DNA of 39,198 bases from CAZTDD01 sp964612675 (GTDB taxonomy: Bacteria > Hinthialibacterota > Hinthialibacteria > Hinthialibacterales > JAKPRU01): positions 1 through 39,198 of the forward strand of contig CAZTDD010000063.1 of the NCBI GenBank assembly GCA_964612675.1, read 5' to 3'. The notes under the pieces were generated by a model. The model had not been told where the DNA came from, did not search any database, and was given only the letters and a program-made list of their open reading frames with translations. This document shows, in pieces, positions 25,431 to 33,249 of the stretch; position 1 is the stretch's first letter; each line of letters begins with the position of its first letter. Made by a program: the position numbers and the translations under genes.

Positions 25431-26474
25431 ATGAAAGCACTTGTCCTAAAAGAGCCAAATCGGTTTGTCTATGAAGATGTTCCTCCGCCTGAGTTTGGGG
25501 ATACGGATGTGCTGATTGAGGTGCGCGCGTGTGGGATTTGCGGGAGCGACGTGCATGGTATGGACGGATCAACAGGACGACGTCAGCCTCCAATCATTAT
25601 GGGACACGAAGCCTCTGGGGTAGTTGCCGGAGTGGGCCGAGGAGTCACGGAGTGGAAACAGGGCGACCGTGTCACGTTCGATTCAACGATCTACTGTGGC
25701 GAATGTTGGTACTGTCGCCGAGGCGAGATCAATCTCTGCGACCGTCGCCGTGTGCTGGGCGTATCCTGCGATGATTATCGTCAGCACGGCGCGTTTGCCG
25801 ACAATGTCGCGGTTCCCGAACGAATACTTTACCGCCTGCCGGACGATATCTCCTACGAACAAGCCTCGATGGTCGAAGCGTTATCGATTGCGGTACATGC
25901 CGTTGGGATTTCCCCGCTATGTTTGAACGATGTCGCCGTGGTTTTGGGATCGGGGATGATCGGATTACTTGTTGTGCAAGTGTTGCGGACGGCGGGGTGT
26001 GGAACCATTATCGCTGTAGATATCGATTCCCGTAAGCTCGATCTCGCACAGAAACTGGGAGCGAATACCGCGTTCAATTCGAAGGAATGCAACGTTCCCG
26101 AGGAGGTCAAGAAACTTACCGACGGCCGCGGGGCGGATCTCGCCTTTGAGGTGGTCGGGATTTCCGAGACGGTGAAAGCCGGAGTGGAATCTTTGCGAAA
26201 GGGCGGAAATCTCACACTGGTAGGTAATCTCTCTCCGTCGGTTGAATTCCCGCTCCAATCGGTTGTTACCCGTCAGATCGAGGTTAGAGGTTCTTGTGCC
26301 TCATGTGGCGAGTATCCTACCTGTTTGGATCTGATCGCGAAGAAGCGCGTTGATGTGGATCCTTTGATCAGCGCTATTGCCCCGCTGCATGAAGGGGGAC
26401 TATGGTTTCAACGGTTGTACGAGAAAGAGCAGGATTTGATGAAAGTCATCTTAAGGCCTCAGGAGAAAGCATGA
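25431..26474 (+). CDS. Zinc-dependent alcohol/polyol dehydrogenase (MDR family)
   Basis: 347 residues, normal for the family. Catalytic-zinc ligands are visible in CGICGSD (C37) and GHE (H59, E60), and the structural zinc site is C89-x2-C92-x2-C95-x7-C103. The NAD-binding Rossmann motif is LGSGMIG, with an acidic residue after the second strand (AVDID) favouring NAD over NADP. Closest by eye to the threonine/sorbitol/galactitol-phosphate dehydrogenase group; the substrate is undetermined. It overlaps the SDR gene by 4 bp (ATGA), so the two are coupled and may act on the same sugar acid or polyol. Confidence 0.92.
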   Translation: MKALVLKEPNRFVYEDVPPPEFGDTDVLIEVRACGICGSDVHGMDGSTGRRQPPIIMGHEASGVVAGVGRGVTEWKQGDRVTFDSTIYCGECWYCRRGEINLCDRRRVLGVSCDDYRQHGAFADNVAVPERILYRLPDDISYEQASMVEALSIAVHAVGISPLCLNDVAVVLGSGMIGLLVVQVLRTAGCGTIIAVDIDSRKLDLAQKLGANTAFNSKECNVPEEVKKLTDGRGADLAFEVVGISETVKAGVESLRKGGNLTLVGNLSPSVEFPLQSVVTRQIEVRGSCASCGEYPTCLDLIAKKRVDVDPLISAIAPLHEGGLWFQRLYEKEQDLMKVILRPQEKA

Positions 26475-27259
26475 ATCAGAATCCATTCGATCTATCCGGC
26501 AAGGTGGCTGTTGTGACCGGTACCAGCCGAGGACTGGGCCAATACATGGGCCGCGCGCTCGCCAAAGCGGGGGCGGATCTTGTGATAACGAGCCGACATA
26601 AGGATACGTTGGCTGAGTTCCAATCCGAAATCGAAGGTCTGGGCCGAAAAGCGCTGCCTCTGGAACTCGACGTTCAAGATTACGACAGCATCCAGCGGAT
26701 GGTCGATGACGCAGTCGGTCATTACGACAAGATCGACATTCTTGTGAATAACGCGGGCTGTAACCGCCGGAAACCCGCCCTCGAAGTGACGTGGGAAGAC
26801 TGGGATGTTATTGTCAACACAAACCTGCGTGGGACTTTCTTTGTTGCCCAGGCTGTCGCGCGGTATATGATCCCGCGCAAGTACGGCCGGATCGTCAATA
26901 TCGGGTCAGTGACCTGCGTGGCGGGCTATGCCGGACTCGCACCGTATTGCGCCAGTCGGGGAGGCACGAAACAACTTACGATGAGTTTGGCGGATGATTG
27001 GGGACCCTATGGGATCACAGTCAACTGTCTCGCGCCGGGGTGGTTCAAGACCGCCCAGAACGAAGTTTTGTATCGAGATCCTGAATGGGTCGAGTACCTC
27101 TGCGATCGGATTCCATTGAAACGACCGGGACAGCCCAACGACCTGGATGGTACCGTTGTGTTTCTTGCGTCCGATGCCTCTGCGTATATCACCGGACAGA
27201 CGCTTCTGGTGGATGGCGGGATTTCTACGGGAGCGACCCGCGCCGTGGCAAAGAAGTAG
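26471..27259 (+). CDS. Short-chain dehydrogenase/reductase with Arg in place of catalytic Lys
   Basis: 262 residues from the ATG at 26471, which overlaps the previous stop and has CAGGAG 5-6 nt upstream. Classical SDR features: TGTSRGLG cofactor loop (17-24), LDVQD, NNAG (93-96), N118, and S146 and Y159 of the active site. The motif normally YxxxK reads Y159-C-A-S-R163. The C-terminal VTG-like YITGQTLLVDGGIS is normal. It resembles gluconate 5-dehydrogenase/KduD-like enzymes. In a uronate setting a role in reducing fructuronate or a ketodeoxyuronate is conceivable, but only by position. The Arg change may reduce or alter activity, or may be a subfamily trait. Confidence 0.9.
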   Translation: MNQNPFDLSGKVAVVTGTSRGLGQYMGRALAKAGADLVITSRHKDTLAEFQSEIEGLGRKALPLELDVQDYDSIQRMVDDAVGHYDKIDILVNNAGCNRRKPALEVTWEDWDVIVNTNLRGTFFVAQAVARYMIPRKYGRIVNIGSVTCVAGYAGLAPYCASRGGTKQLTMSLADDWGPYGITVNCLAPGWFKTAQNEVLYRDPEWVEYLCDRIPLKRPGQPNDLDGTVVFLASDASAYITGQTLLVDGGISTGATRAVAKK

Positions 27260-27278
27260 ATCCCCATCTTCTCCGCAT

Positions 27279-28217
27279 TTACGTCAGCGATCCCCATTCT
27301 CTCTGCCAGGCGACCGCTTTCCGTATGCCTTCTTTCAGCGGTGTTGTCGGCTCATACCCGAGCAAGTCTCTTGCTTTCGAGATATCCGCAACGTATCGCG
27401 TAACCTCTCCCGCTTGGGTTTCCCGGTAGGTTATTTTGGGTTCGACGCCCAGCGCCTCTGCTATATAGGTGACCAGCATGTCCAGACTGTTCCCGTCACC
27501 GTACGCCAGGTTGATCGTCTGATTTCTCACCGTGCCGTCCGCGAGTTTCTCGATTGCCGAATAGATTCCCTGCACGCAGTCATCGATATAGGTGAAATCC
27601 AGGACTTTCTCCCTTCCGAAAATAGTCACCGGTTCTTCTTGCGCGATTCTCCGGATAAACAATGGGGTGACACGCTCCATGCGCTCCAGATCGTTGTCGT
27701 ATCGTCCGTACACATTGCTGAATCGAAATACGACGTATGGAAGTTGATAACACTGAGCGTACGAATAAATAAACGCTTCGCCTGCGATTTTGCTTGCGGA
27801 ATAAGGACTTTCAGCGACCACAAAATCGGCGCAACTCTCGTTGGTCATGTGGCGGTGAATATCGCCATAGACCTCCCTCGAACTTCCGAAAATGATCGGG
27901 ACTTCTGCGAGTCGGGCGCTCTCCAGAATCTTGAACGTCATGTTGACGTTTTCCAGCGCTCTGGAGGGTTCGACGACCAGTTCGTAGACTTTTGCGTGTG
28001 CTGCGAGATGAATGACCATATCGATCTGATACCCTTTAATCAGCTCGATGACATGACCGACACACTGGGAACGTAAATCGATTTCCTTAAAGGGTATACG
28101 CTCCGTCCACATGTTGGGCCGACGATCAATCCCCAGAACGGAATGACCGTCTTCCAACAGCTTGAGGGCCAGGTTTGTCCCGATCATTCCACTGGAACCG
28201 GTAATCAGCAATTTCAT
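27279..28217 (-). CDS. NAD-dependent sugar-nucleotide epimerase/dehydratase
   Basis: 312 residues, extended-SDR family. The start MKLLITGSSGMIG carries the GxxGxxG NAD loop, LAAHA follows, and S112/S113 with Y139-x3-K143 form the active site. IFGSSREVYGD and RFSNVYGRYDND are typical of UDP-glucose 4-epimerase or GDP-mannose-type dehydratases. The C-terminus DISKARDLLGYEPTTPLKEGI is typical too. The specific nucleotide sugar is not clear. It is convergent with the SDR gene (19-bp gap) and probably serves surface polysaccharide synthesis. Confidence 0.92.
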   Translation of the reverse strand: MKLLITGSSGMIGTNLALKLLEDGHSVLGIDRRPNMWTERIPFKEIDLRSQCVGHVIELIKGYQIDMVIHLAAHAKVYELVVEPSRALENVNMTFKILESARLAEVPIIFGSSREVYGDIHRHMTNESCADFVVAESPYSASKIAGEAFIYSYAQCYQLPYVVFRFSNVYGRYDNDLERMERVTPLFIRRIAQEEPVTIFGREKVLDFTYIDDCVQGIYSAIEKLADGTVRNQTINLAYGDGNSLDMLVTYIAEALGVEPKITYRETQAGEVTRYVADISKARDLLGYEPTTPLKEGIRKAVAWQREWGSLT

Positions 28218-28381
28218 AGGATTTCCCCTACTTTCTATGTGCGCGACTGAGCCATTGCAGACCGGCGATTATTGCCACGCCGCCCCCGCCTTTCAAGGGC
28301 AAGAAAGGCTTCCGTCTGCGACTTCTTTCCATCTGTCTCTATCTGTCAAGAACGCGGGCGCGCTATCGAACGTCACGATCT

Positions 28382-29893
28382 CTACTCCGCGGGCGGGAGA
28401 TCGACAGGTGCCAGCCCCAACCGTTCCAACGTGCTCAGCAGGTCCTCGAGCTTGGAGCGGCGCGCCGACAGAAGATTCGGTCCCAACCGTTCGACAATCG
28501 CGGTGTCCGCTTCCGGTAAATGGAGTATATCTTCCGCGATTTCAGCCGAGCGGCACCGGAGCAGAATCACTTCCTGCACTTCCACCCGACCGAATGAATC
28601 GAACCATTCATCCAACGAAAACCGTATATTCTGCGGAATACGGTCGTTGGTGAGGTCATGAAGCCATTTCCGGATGTTATCGGACGATAGACCATCGCGT
28701 AGTCCACGGATAATGGATTGCCGCGAAAGATGATATACCGAAACTACATCGGTATGATGATGGTCTGCAAATCGTTCAATCTCCCAAAGTATATGCAACG
28801 GCATGTCCGGCGGGATCATCATTTCGAAATTCGGTTGAAGCGTACACATTCCTTTGCGCAGCTCTGTGTTCTCGTTCGTATCGGATTCCCAGGGCAGGGG
28901 ATCTGCTGTCCGCAATGCTAGGAGGTGACCGTTTCCACGGACGACCTGGATCAACCCGAACCAAGACAACCACACCGCCAGAGGACCGGGCAGTTTTCCG
29001 TCACCACTCGGATAAATCACGAGAAACGTATTGTCCTCCGGACTACTGTAGACGGCCTCGAACAACGGCCTGTGCCAGTGTTTCTCTTTTGCCGCTATTC
29101 GTGCGACGAACTCAGTCCAAATACTCTGCATCATGCGGCCGCGACCCTGTTGCAGCCATGCCGGTGTTTCGGGCGTGCTTACGATTCCTCCCTCCACCAC
29201 TTTCAGGAGTCTCGCCCGTTTTCCGAATTGGAAAAGGAAATCGGCCACATCCCCCATATCCGGTGGTTGGGGAATCGTGGGCGGTGGAACCGCGTCGGTC
29301 GGTAGAGAATCGAGCCAGGCATCCAAATCGCGCTTGACCAAAACGCCCGTCTGTGTGACACGCAGTCTTCCCGCTCGTGCGCAAGCCAGGAGCCGGTAAA
29401 GCATCCAGCGAATTCGTTCGGTGCCCCCCCATACCGGCTCGGTATCCCTGCGACTCGTTTCCACAGCGGACACACTGAGCGCGTCCCGCACCGCTGGAAT
29501 GATTTCTCCCGGCACAATCACCCGTTCCCGATCTTGCGGGTGATAGAAAACCAGCCCGATGTCAATCAACTCATCAAGTTTTGAGGCGGGTATGGAGGTT
29601 TCTTCTTCCCGATTGATCACAGATGTCTTCGAGATGCCTTTGTCCCCGTGGTTTTGCAACAGCGTCAGAAACGCCAAGAGATCTCTGGCTTCATTGGAGA
29701 GGTCGTTCATCAGATCTTGAACGAAAGCCGGATCGCGATATTTACTGAGCACTTGTGACGAAAGCGCTCTGCGCGATGGGGTTGTCCCCATGCACCCGAA
29801 CCGGGAGGCCAAATCCTGCAGCTGTTCGTGCCCGAGATGAGTGAGCAGCTCGAGGAGGCCGGGATTGAGTTTACTGGTCGATTGATCGGGCAT
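28382..29893 (-). CDS. Helicase-associated protein, partner of XPB-type helicase
   Basis: 503 residues. The N-terminal half is helical with winged-helix-like segments. The C-terminal third (LQPNFEMMIPPDMPLHILWEIERFAD, VVSVYHLSRQSIIRGL, LTNDRIPQNIRFSLDEWFDSFGRVEV) matches the helicase-associated family known from actinobacteria (neighbour of the mycobacterial XPB homologue). No helicase motifs are present. It lies 22 bp after the XPB gene on the same strand, a two-gene operon. It likely works with XPB in DNA repair or transcription-linked remodelling, by analogy with archaeal XPB-Bax1 pairs, although it is not Bax1-like in sequence. Confidence 0.85.
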   Translation of the reverse strand: MPDQSTSKLNPGLLELLTHLGHEQLQDLASRFGCMGTTPSRRALSSQVLSKYRDPAFVQDLMNDLSNEARDLLAFLTLLQNHGDKGISKTSVINREEETSIPASKLDELIDIGLVFYHPQDRERVIVPGEIIPAVRDALSVSAVETSRRDTEPVWGGTERIRWMLYRLLACARAGRLRVTQTGVLVKRDLDAWLDSLPTDAVPPPTIPQPPDMGDVADFLFQFGKRARLLKVVEGGIVSTPETPAWLQQGRGRMMQSIWTEFVARIAAKEKHWHRPLFEAVYSSPEDNTFLVIYPSGDGKLPGPLAVWLSWFGLIQVVRGNGHLLALRTADPLPWESDTNENTELRKGMCTLQPNFEMMIPPDMPLHILWEIERFADHHHTDVVSVYHLSRQSIIRGLRDGLSSDNIRKWLHDLTNDRIPQNIRFSLDEWFDSFGRVEVQEVILLRCRSAEIAEDILHLPEADTAIVERLGPNLLSARRSKLEDLLSTLERLGLAPVDLPPAE

Positions 29894-29915
29894 CGGTTTC
29901 TGGTTGAATCTCCGG

Positions 29916-31604
29916 TCAGGCGGCTAACTCCGGCACGTAGGTATCGGCAGTTTCCAGGTTGTACTTGTAGCCCTGTTCGGTGAGAAACAGTTGGCGCTTC
30001 TGAGCAAACTCCGCTTCGCTGCTGTCTCGTGTCACCAGAGTATAAAAATGTGCGGTGGCTTTATCGCTCTTCGGCCGCAGAATCCGTCCGAGGCGCTGCG
30101 CCTCTTCCTGACGCGACCCGAATGTTCCTGAGATCTGAATCGCGACATGCGCTTCCGGCAAATCGACAGCGAAGTTTGCAACTTTCGAGACAACGAGTGT
30201 GGTGATTTCACCGCTGCGGAATTTGGAGTAGAGATCTTCTCTCACTTTATTCGAGGTCGAGCCGGTGATAATCGGACATTTCAGTTCTCCCGCGATCTCC
30301 CGCAGCTGAGTCAAATACTGTCCGATCACCAGAGTGCGCGCCCCTTGATGTCGGCGAAGGATCTCCTCCGCTACGGGGAGTTTCAACGGATTCTCGGACG
30401 CGATACGGAACTGGGCCCGTGCGTTGGCCAGGACGTAACGTCTTCGCTCCGGAGAGGGAAACGGGATGCGCACTTCATGACACTCCGCCGAAGCGATCCA
30501 TCCCTGATCTTCCAGGACTTTCCAGGGCACGTCATAACACTTGGGGCCGATCAGGCTGAACACGTCTTCCTCCAAGTGATCTTCGCGGACGAGGGTGGCG
30601 GTCAAGCCAAGTCGTCGTCTCGCCTGAATCTCCGCAGTGATTCGGAACACCGGTGCCGGGAGTAGATGGACCTCGTCGTAGAGGATCAGGCCCCAATCGC
30701 GTGCGCTGAACAGTGTCAGGTGCGGAAACTCGTCAGTCTTCTTCTTTCGGAACGTTAGGATCTGATAAGTTGCTATCGTAATTGGACCGATTGTCTTGAC
30801 TTCACCGCTGTATTCACAGACCGACTCGGGGTCGATGTCTGTTTTGTTCAAGATTTCCCGTTGCCACTGACGAAGTGCGACGACGTTCGTCACGAGAATC
30901 AACGTGTGGGTGTTCATGGCGGCCATCGCTCCAAGACCGACCATCGTTTTGCCCGCACCGCACGGCAGAACCACGACACCGCTGCCGCCTTCCCGGCTTC
31001 CGTCGCGATAGAACGCTGCAACCGCATCGTTTTGATAATCCCGCAGAGAGAATTCTTCGCCTTCCCGGCTTACTTGTCGCAGGTTAATTTCAAGCGGCGC
31101 TCCGGGGACATATCCAGCGAGGTCTTTTACCGGATAACCGAGCTTAATCAACTCCTGTTTCAGGTGTCCTCGATAGCCACCGCCTACACGGGCTGTGTGG
31201 GTGTCCAGGCGCTTGGCGATGTACGGCGCGATCTTTTTGTGGCGGCAGACCTCATCCAGCAACAGTGGATCGTCGGCACGAAGAGCAAGTCCTCCGTCGC
31301 TTTCGAACAGCACAAGCCGGCCGTACCGGCCCATATATTCGACAATATCCGCCTCGACATTTGCGGGGACCGGGTAACGCGAATACCGTTTCAGAATCTC
31401 GATAACGTCGTCGGCCTGCATCCCCGAACTTGCCGCATTCCACAGGGACAGAGGAGATATCCGGTAGGTATGGACATGCTCGGGACATTTGACCAATTCA
31501 GCGAAAGCGCCCATTTGGTCGCGTGCCTGCGCGAACTGTGGAGAATCCACCTCAAGAAATATCGTTTTGTCGCTCTGAACGATCAACGGTTGATCGTGAT
31601 TCAC
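29916..31604 (-). CDS. XPB/Ssl2-type DNA helicase
   Basis: 562 residues from the GTG at 31604 with GGGAGG 6 nt upstream; a TTG 7 codons earlier overlaps that box and is unlikely. An N-terminal damage-recognition-like region (about 1-180) precedes two RecA-like lobes: Walker A PCGAGKT (214-220), DEVH (310-313), LTATLVRED with the XPB-specific RED motif (340-342), and motif VI QRLGRILRPKSDKATAHFY. Length and motifs match bacterial/archaeal XPB. It unwinds 3'-5', probably in nucleotide-excision-type repair. No XPF/XPD or uvr gene is adjacent. Confidence 0.95.
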   Translation of the reverse strand: MNHDQPLIVQSDKTIFLEVDSPQFAQARDQMGAFAELVKCPEHVHTYRISPLSLWNAASSGMQADDVIEILKRYSRYPVPANVEADIVEYMGRYGRLVLFESDGGLALRADDPLLLDEVCRHKKIAPYIAKRLDTHTARVGGGYRGHLKQELIKLGYPVKDLAGYVPGAPLEINLRQVSREGEEFSLRDYQNDAVAAFYRDGSREGGSGVVVLPCGAGKTMVGLGAMAAMNTHTLILVTNVVALRQWQREILNKTDIDPESVCEYSGEVKTIGPITIATYQILTFRKKKTDEFPHLTLFSARDWGLILYDEVHLLPAPVFRITAEIQARRRLGLTATLVREDHLEEDVFSLIGPKCYDVPWKVLEDQGWIASAECHEVRIPFPSPERRRYVLANARAQFRIASENPLKLPVAEEILRRHQGARTLVIGQYLTQLREIAGELKCPIITGSTSNKVREDLYSKFRSGEITTLVVSKVANFAVDLPEAHVAIQISGTFGSRQEEAQRLGRILRPKSDKATAHFYTLVTRDSSEAEFAQKRQLFLTEQGYKYNLETADTYVPELAA

Positions 31605-31681
31605 TGCAAGCCTCCCTGAGGGCAAGTCATTTTTCTTCAGATGTCCAGTGTTTTATCGCCGGACTGTGACGTAACTTTTGT

Positions 31682-31707
31682 GTTGTCAGTCAGTTGAACT
31701 GGACAAC
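31682..31707. promoter_or_regulatory. Dyad upstream of the XPB operon
   Basis: GTTGTC (31682-31687) and GACAAC (31702-31707) flank an inner CAGTT-G-AACTG palindrome; the halves match with a 3-nt offset. It lies about 80-100 bp before the XPB start and just after the glycosyltransferase stop, so it could be an operator or a transcript end. Confidence 0.35.
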
Positions 31708-31789
31708 GCGGAAAGGCGGCCCGAAATTCGGGCAAAGAGCTCATGATAGCCTAAAGGGGGCTGATCGACAAAGGGCAAGACGGGATTCC

Positions 31790-32944
31790 TCAACCGAGTG
31801 CGGCCTCGTAAGCGCGTTCCAGCTGATCGACGTGCCAACTCCAGTTGTACTTTTCTTCCGCCCTTTCTCGTGAGGTAATCCTGAAGGAATTTCCAAGGTC
31901 CTCGTCCGAAAGGATCCTCTGAACGCATTCCGCCATCGCTTCCGCATCCCCCGGAGGACATAAAAGCCCCGCATTCTCGACCATCACGCGGGCATCCCCG
32001 ACATCCGACGCCACGATCGCCAGACCCATGGCGAGGTACTCCGCAATTTTGAGAGGGCTCTTGCATTGAGCGACAAGGGTGTCTTGGAACGGCGCGAGAG
32101 CGACTGATCCCACTGAGAGCCATCGTGGAACCTCGTCACCCGGAACATACCCCGTGCATTTTACAAACTCCGATACGCCTTTCTCTTCGGCCGCTTTTCG
32201 AAGACGCTGTTCGTATCGGCCGCCTCCGATGACCAGGAGAAGAACAGGGATGCCGCGTTCTCGGAGAACCGAGATAACATCCACGGCCGTTTCAGCGTAC
32301 GTCGCTACTTCGAGCTGTCCCACGTACACGAGTATCGGAATCTTGGGATTGCCGATTCGTTCGAGGATCTCAGGATCCGGCGGACGCGGCTGAAATAGAT
32401 CGATATCTGCGCCGACGGGAGCGTCCCAGATCCGGTTTTTCGGCATCCCCCAATCCAGAGCAAATTCTCGAATCCGTTTGCTGGCTACCGAGCAGCTATC
32501 GCATGCCCCCAGGATTGCGCGGTCCCACAATCTCGCCAGATGGGCGGCCAATCGCGAACCGGTGAGTTCATGCGCGATGGCAGGTTCCCAGTCATCCCAA
32601 TCGTAGTGGAGCGGTACGCCCGAATGATCCGCGGCGACCAACGCGGGCAACGCCGCGTCGGGATAGGACTTCCAGAGATGCACGATGTCGGGTTGAGGAT
32701 CTAAATCGATGATGGTTCGACAATTACGGTAGGTATCTACTGCCCGACGACCCAGTCGAATTGTCCGGATACTGTTTCTTTCCAAAAGAGTGTATGTGCT
32801 GAATTGGGAACGTCTTTCGTCGTGAGGAAAATCAACAATCATCACGCGATGACCCCGCGCAGAAAGCTCTCTGGCTTCGGAAAGCACGCGGCGCGCACAG
32901 GATACGGTACTGAGGTCAAAACGCTGAACGATAAGTACAATCAC
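31790..32944 (-). CDS. Glycosyltransferase family 4 protein
   Basis: 384 residues, GT-B fold. N-terminal half: VLIVQRFDLSTVSCARRVLSEARELSARGHRV, PDIVHLWKSYPDAALPAL, HYDWDDWEP. C-terminal half: DAPVGADIDLFQPRPPD, PILVYVGQLEVATYAETAV, VIGGGRYEQRLRKAAEE, GYVPGDEVPRWLSVGSVALAPF, SPLKIAEYLAMGLAIVASDVGDARVMVENAGLL. The nucleotide-binding E is in IAEYLAMG. Retaining transferase using a nucleotide sugar, likely in exopolysaccharide or lipopolysaccharide synthesis; acceptor unknown. No signal peptide. It is the first minus-strand gene after the divergent intergenic region. Confidence 0.93.
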   Translation of the reverse strand: MIVLIVQRFDLSTVSCARRVLSEARELSARGHRVMIVDFPHDERRSQFSTYTLLERNSIRTIRLGRRAVDTYRNCRTIIDLDPQPDIVHLWKSYPDAALPALVAADHSGVPLHYDWDDWEPAIAHELTGSRLAAHLARLWDRAILGACDSCSVASKRIREFALDWGMPKNRIWDAPVGADIDLFQPRPPDPEILERIGNPKIPILVYVGQLEVATYAETAVDVISVLRERGIPVLLLVIGGGRYEQRLRKAAEEKGVSEFVKCTGYVPGDEVPRWLSVGSVALAPFQDTLVAQCKSPLKIAEYLAMGLAIVASDVGDARVMVENAGLLCPPGDAEAMAECVQRILSDEDLGNSFRITSRERAEEKYNWSWHVDQLERAYEAALG

Positions 32945-33010
32945 TTGCTATATCCTTGGTTATGATCCAACGCAATTTCTTGTTCATAATCTTGGAGCAG
33001 ATAAAGCTAA

Positions 33011-33035
33011 AATGATTACTATATTGGTAATCATT
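33011..33035. promoter_or_regulatory. Perfect 9-bp dyad in the divergent promoter region
   Basis: AATGATTAC (33011-33019), 7 nt, GTAATCATT (33027-33035). It lies in AT-rich sequence between the glycosyltransferase and the cohesin/dockerin gene, a typical place for a shared operator. Confidence 0.5.
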
Positions 33036-33153
33036 CATTGACCTGATGTATCATTCTAATTCTGCTATACTTGGACACAAGGTAGAACATAGGGCAACGG
33101 AGCGACGTTTCGGAGCCGTCCTCGGGGCAACCAAAAAAACAATGTGTGTTTGG

Positions 33154-33183
33154 TTGATCTTAAGGCCGATCATCTGTTATACT
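33154..33183 (+). promoter_or_regulatory. Probable sigma-70 promoter of the cohesin/dockerin gene
   Basis: TTGATC (33154-33159), 18-nt spacer, TATACT (33178-33183). Four and five of six consensus bases match. The predicted leader is about 60 nt to the ATG at 33250. Confidence 0.5.
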
Positions 33184-33249
33184 CGCTCTAACATGTCTAT
33201 ATGTGTGTATACTTCGGCTAGATATTGATGAAAATACCTGGAGGAACAG

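Larger units (their letters stand above)
32945..33249. other. Divergent intergenic region
   Basis: 305 bp, markedly AT-rich, holding the dyad at 33011-33035 and the promoter at 33154-33183, and a GGAGG box 6 nt before the next ATG. The short frame at 33046-33228 has no recognisable product. No RNA gene seen. Confidence 0.45.

Noticed and set aside
30861..31619. 252-codon plus-strand frame
   Set aside because: Antisense to the XPB helicase, whose motifs are complete; no independent support.
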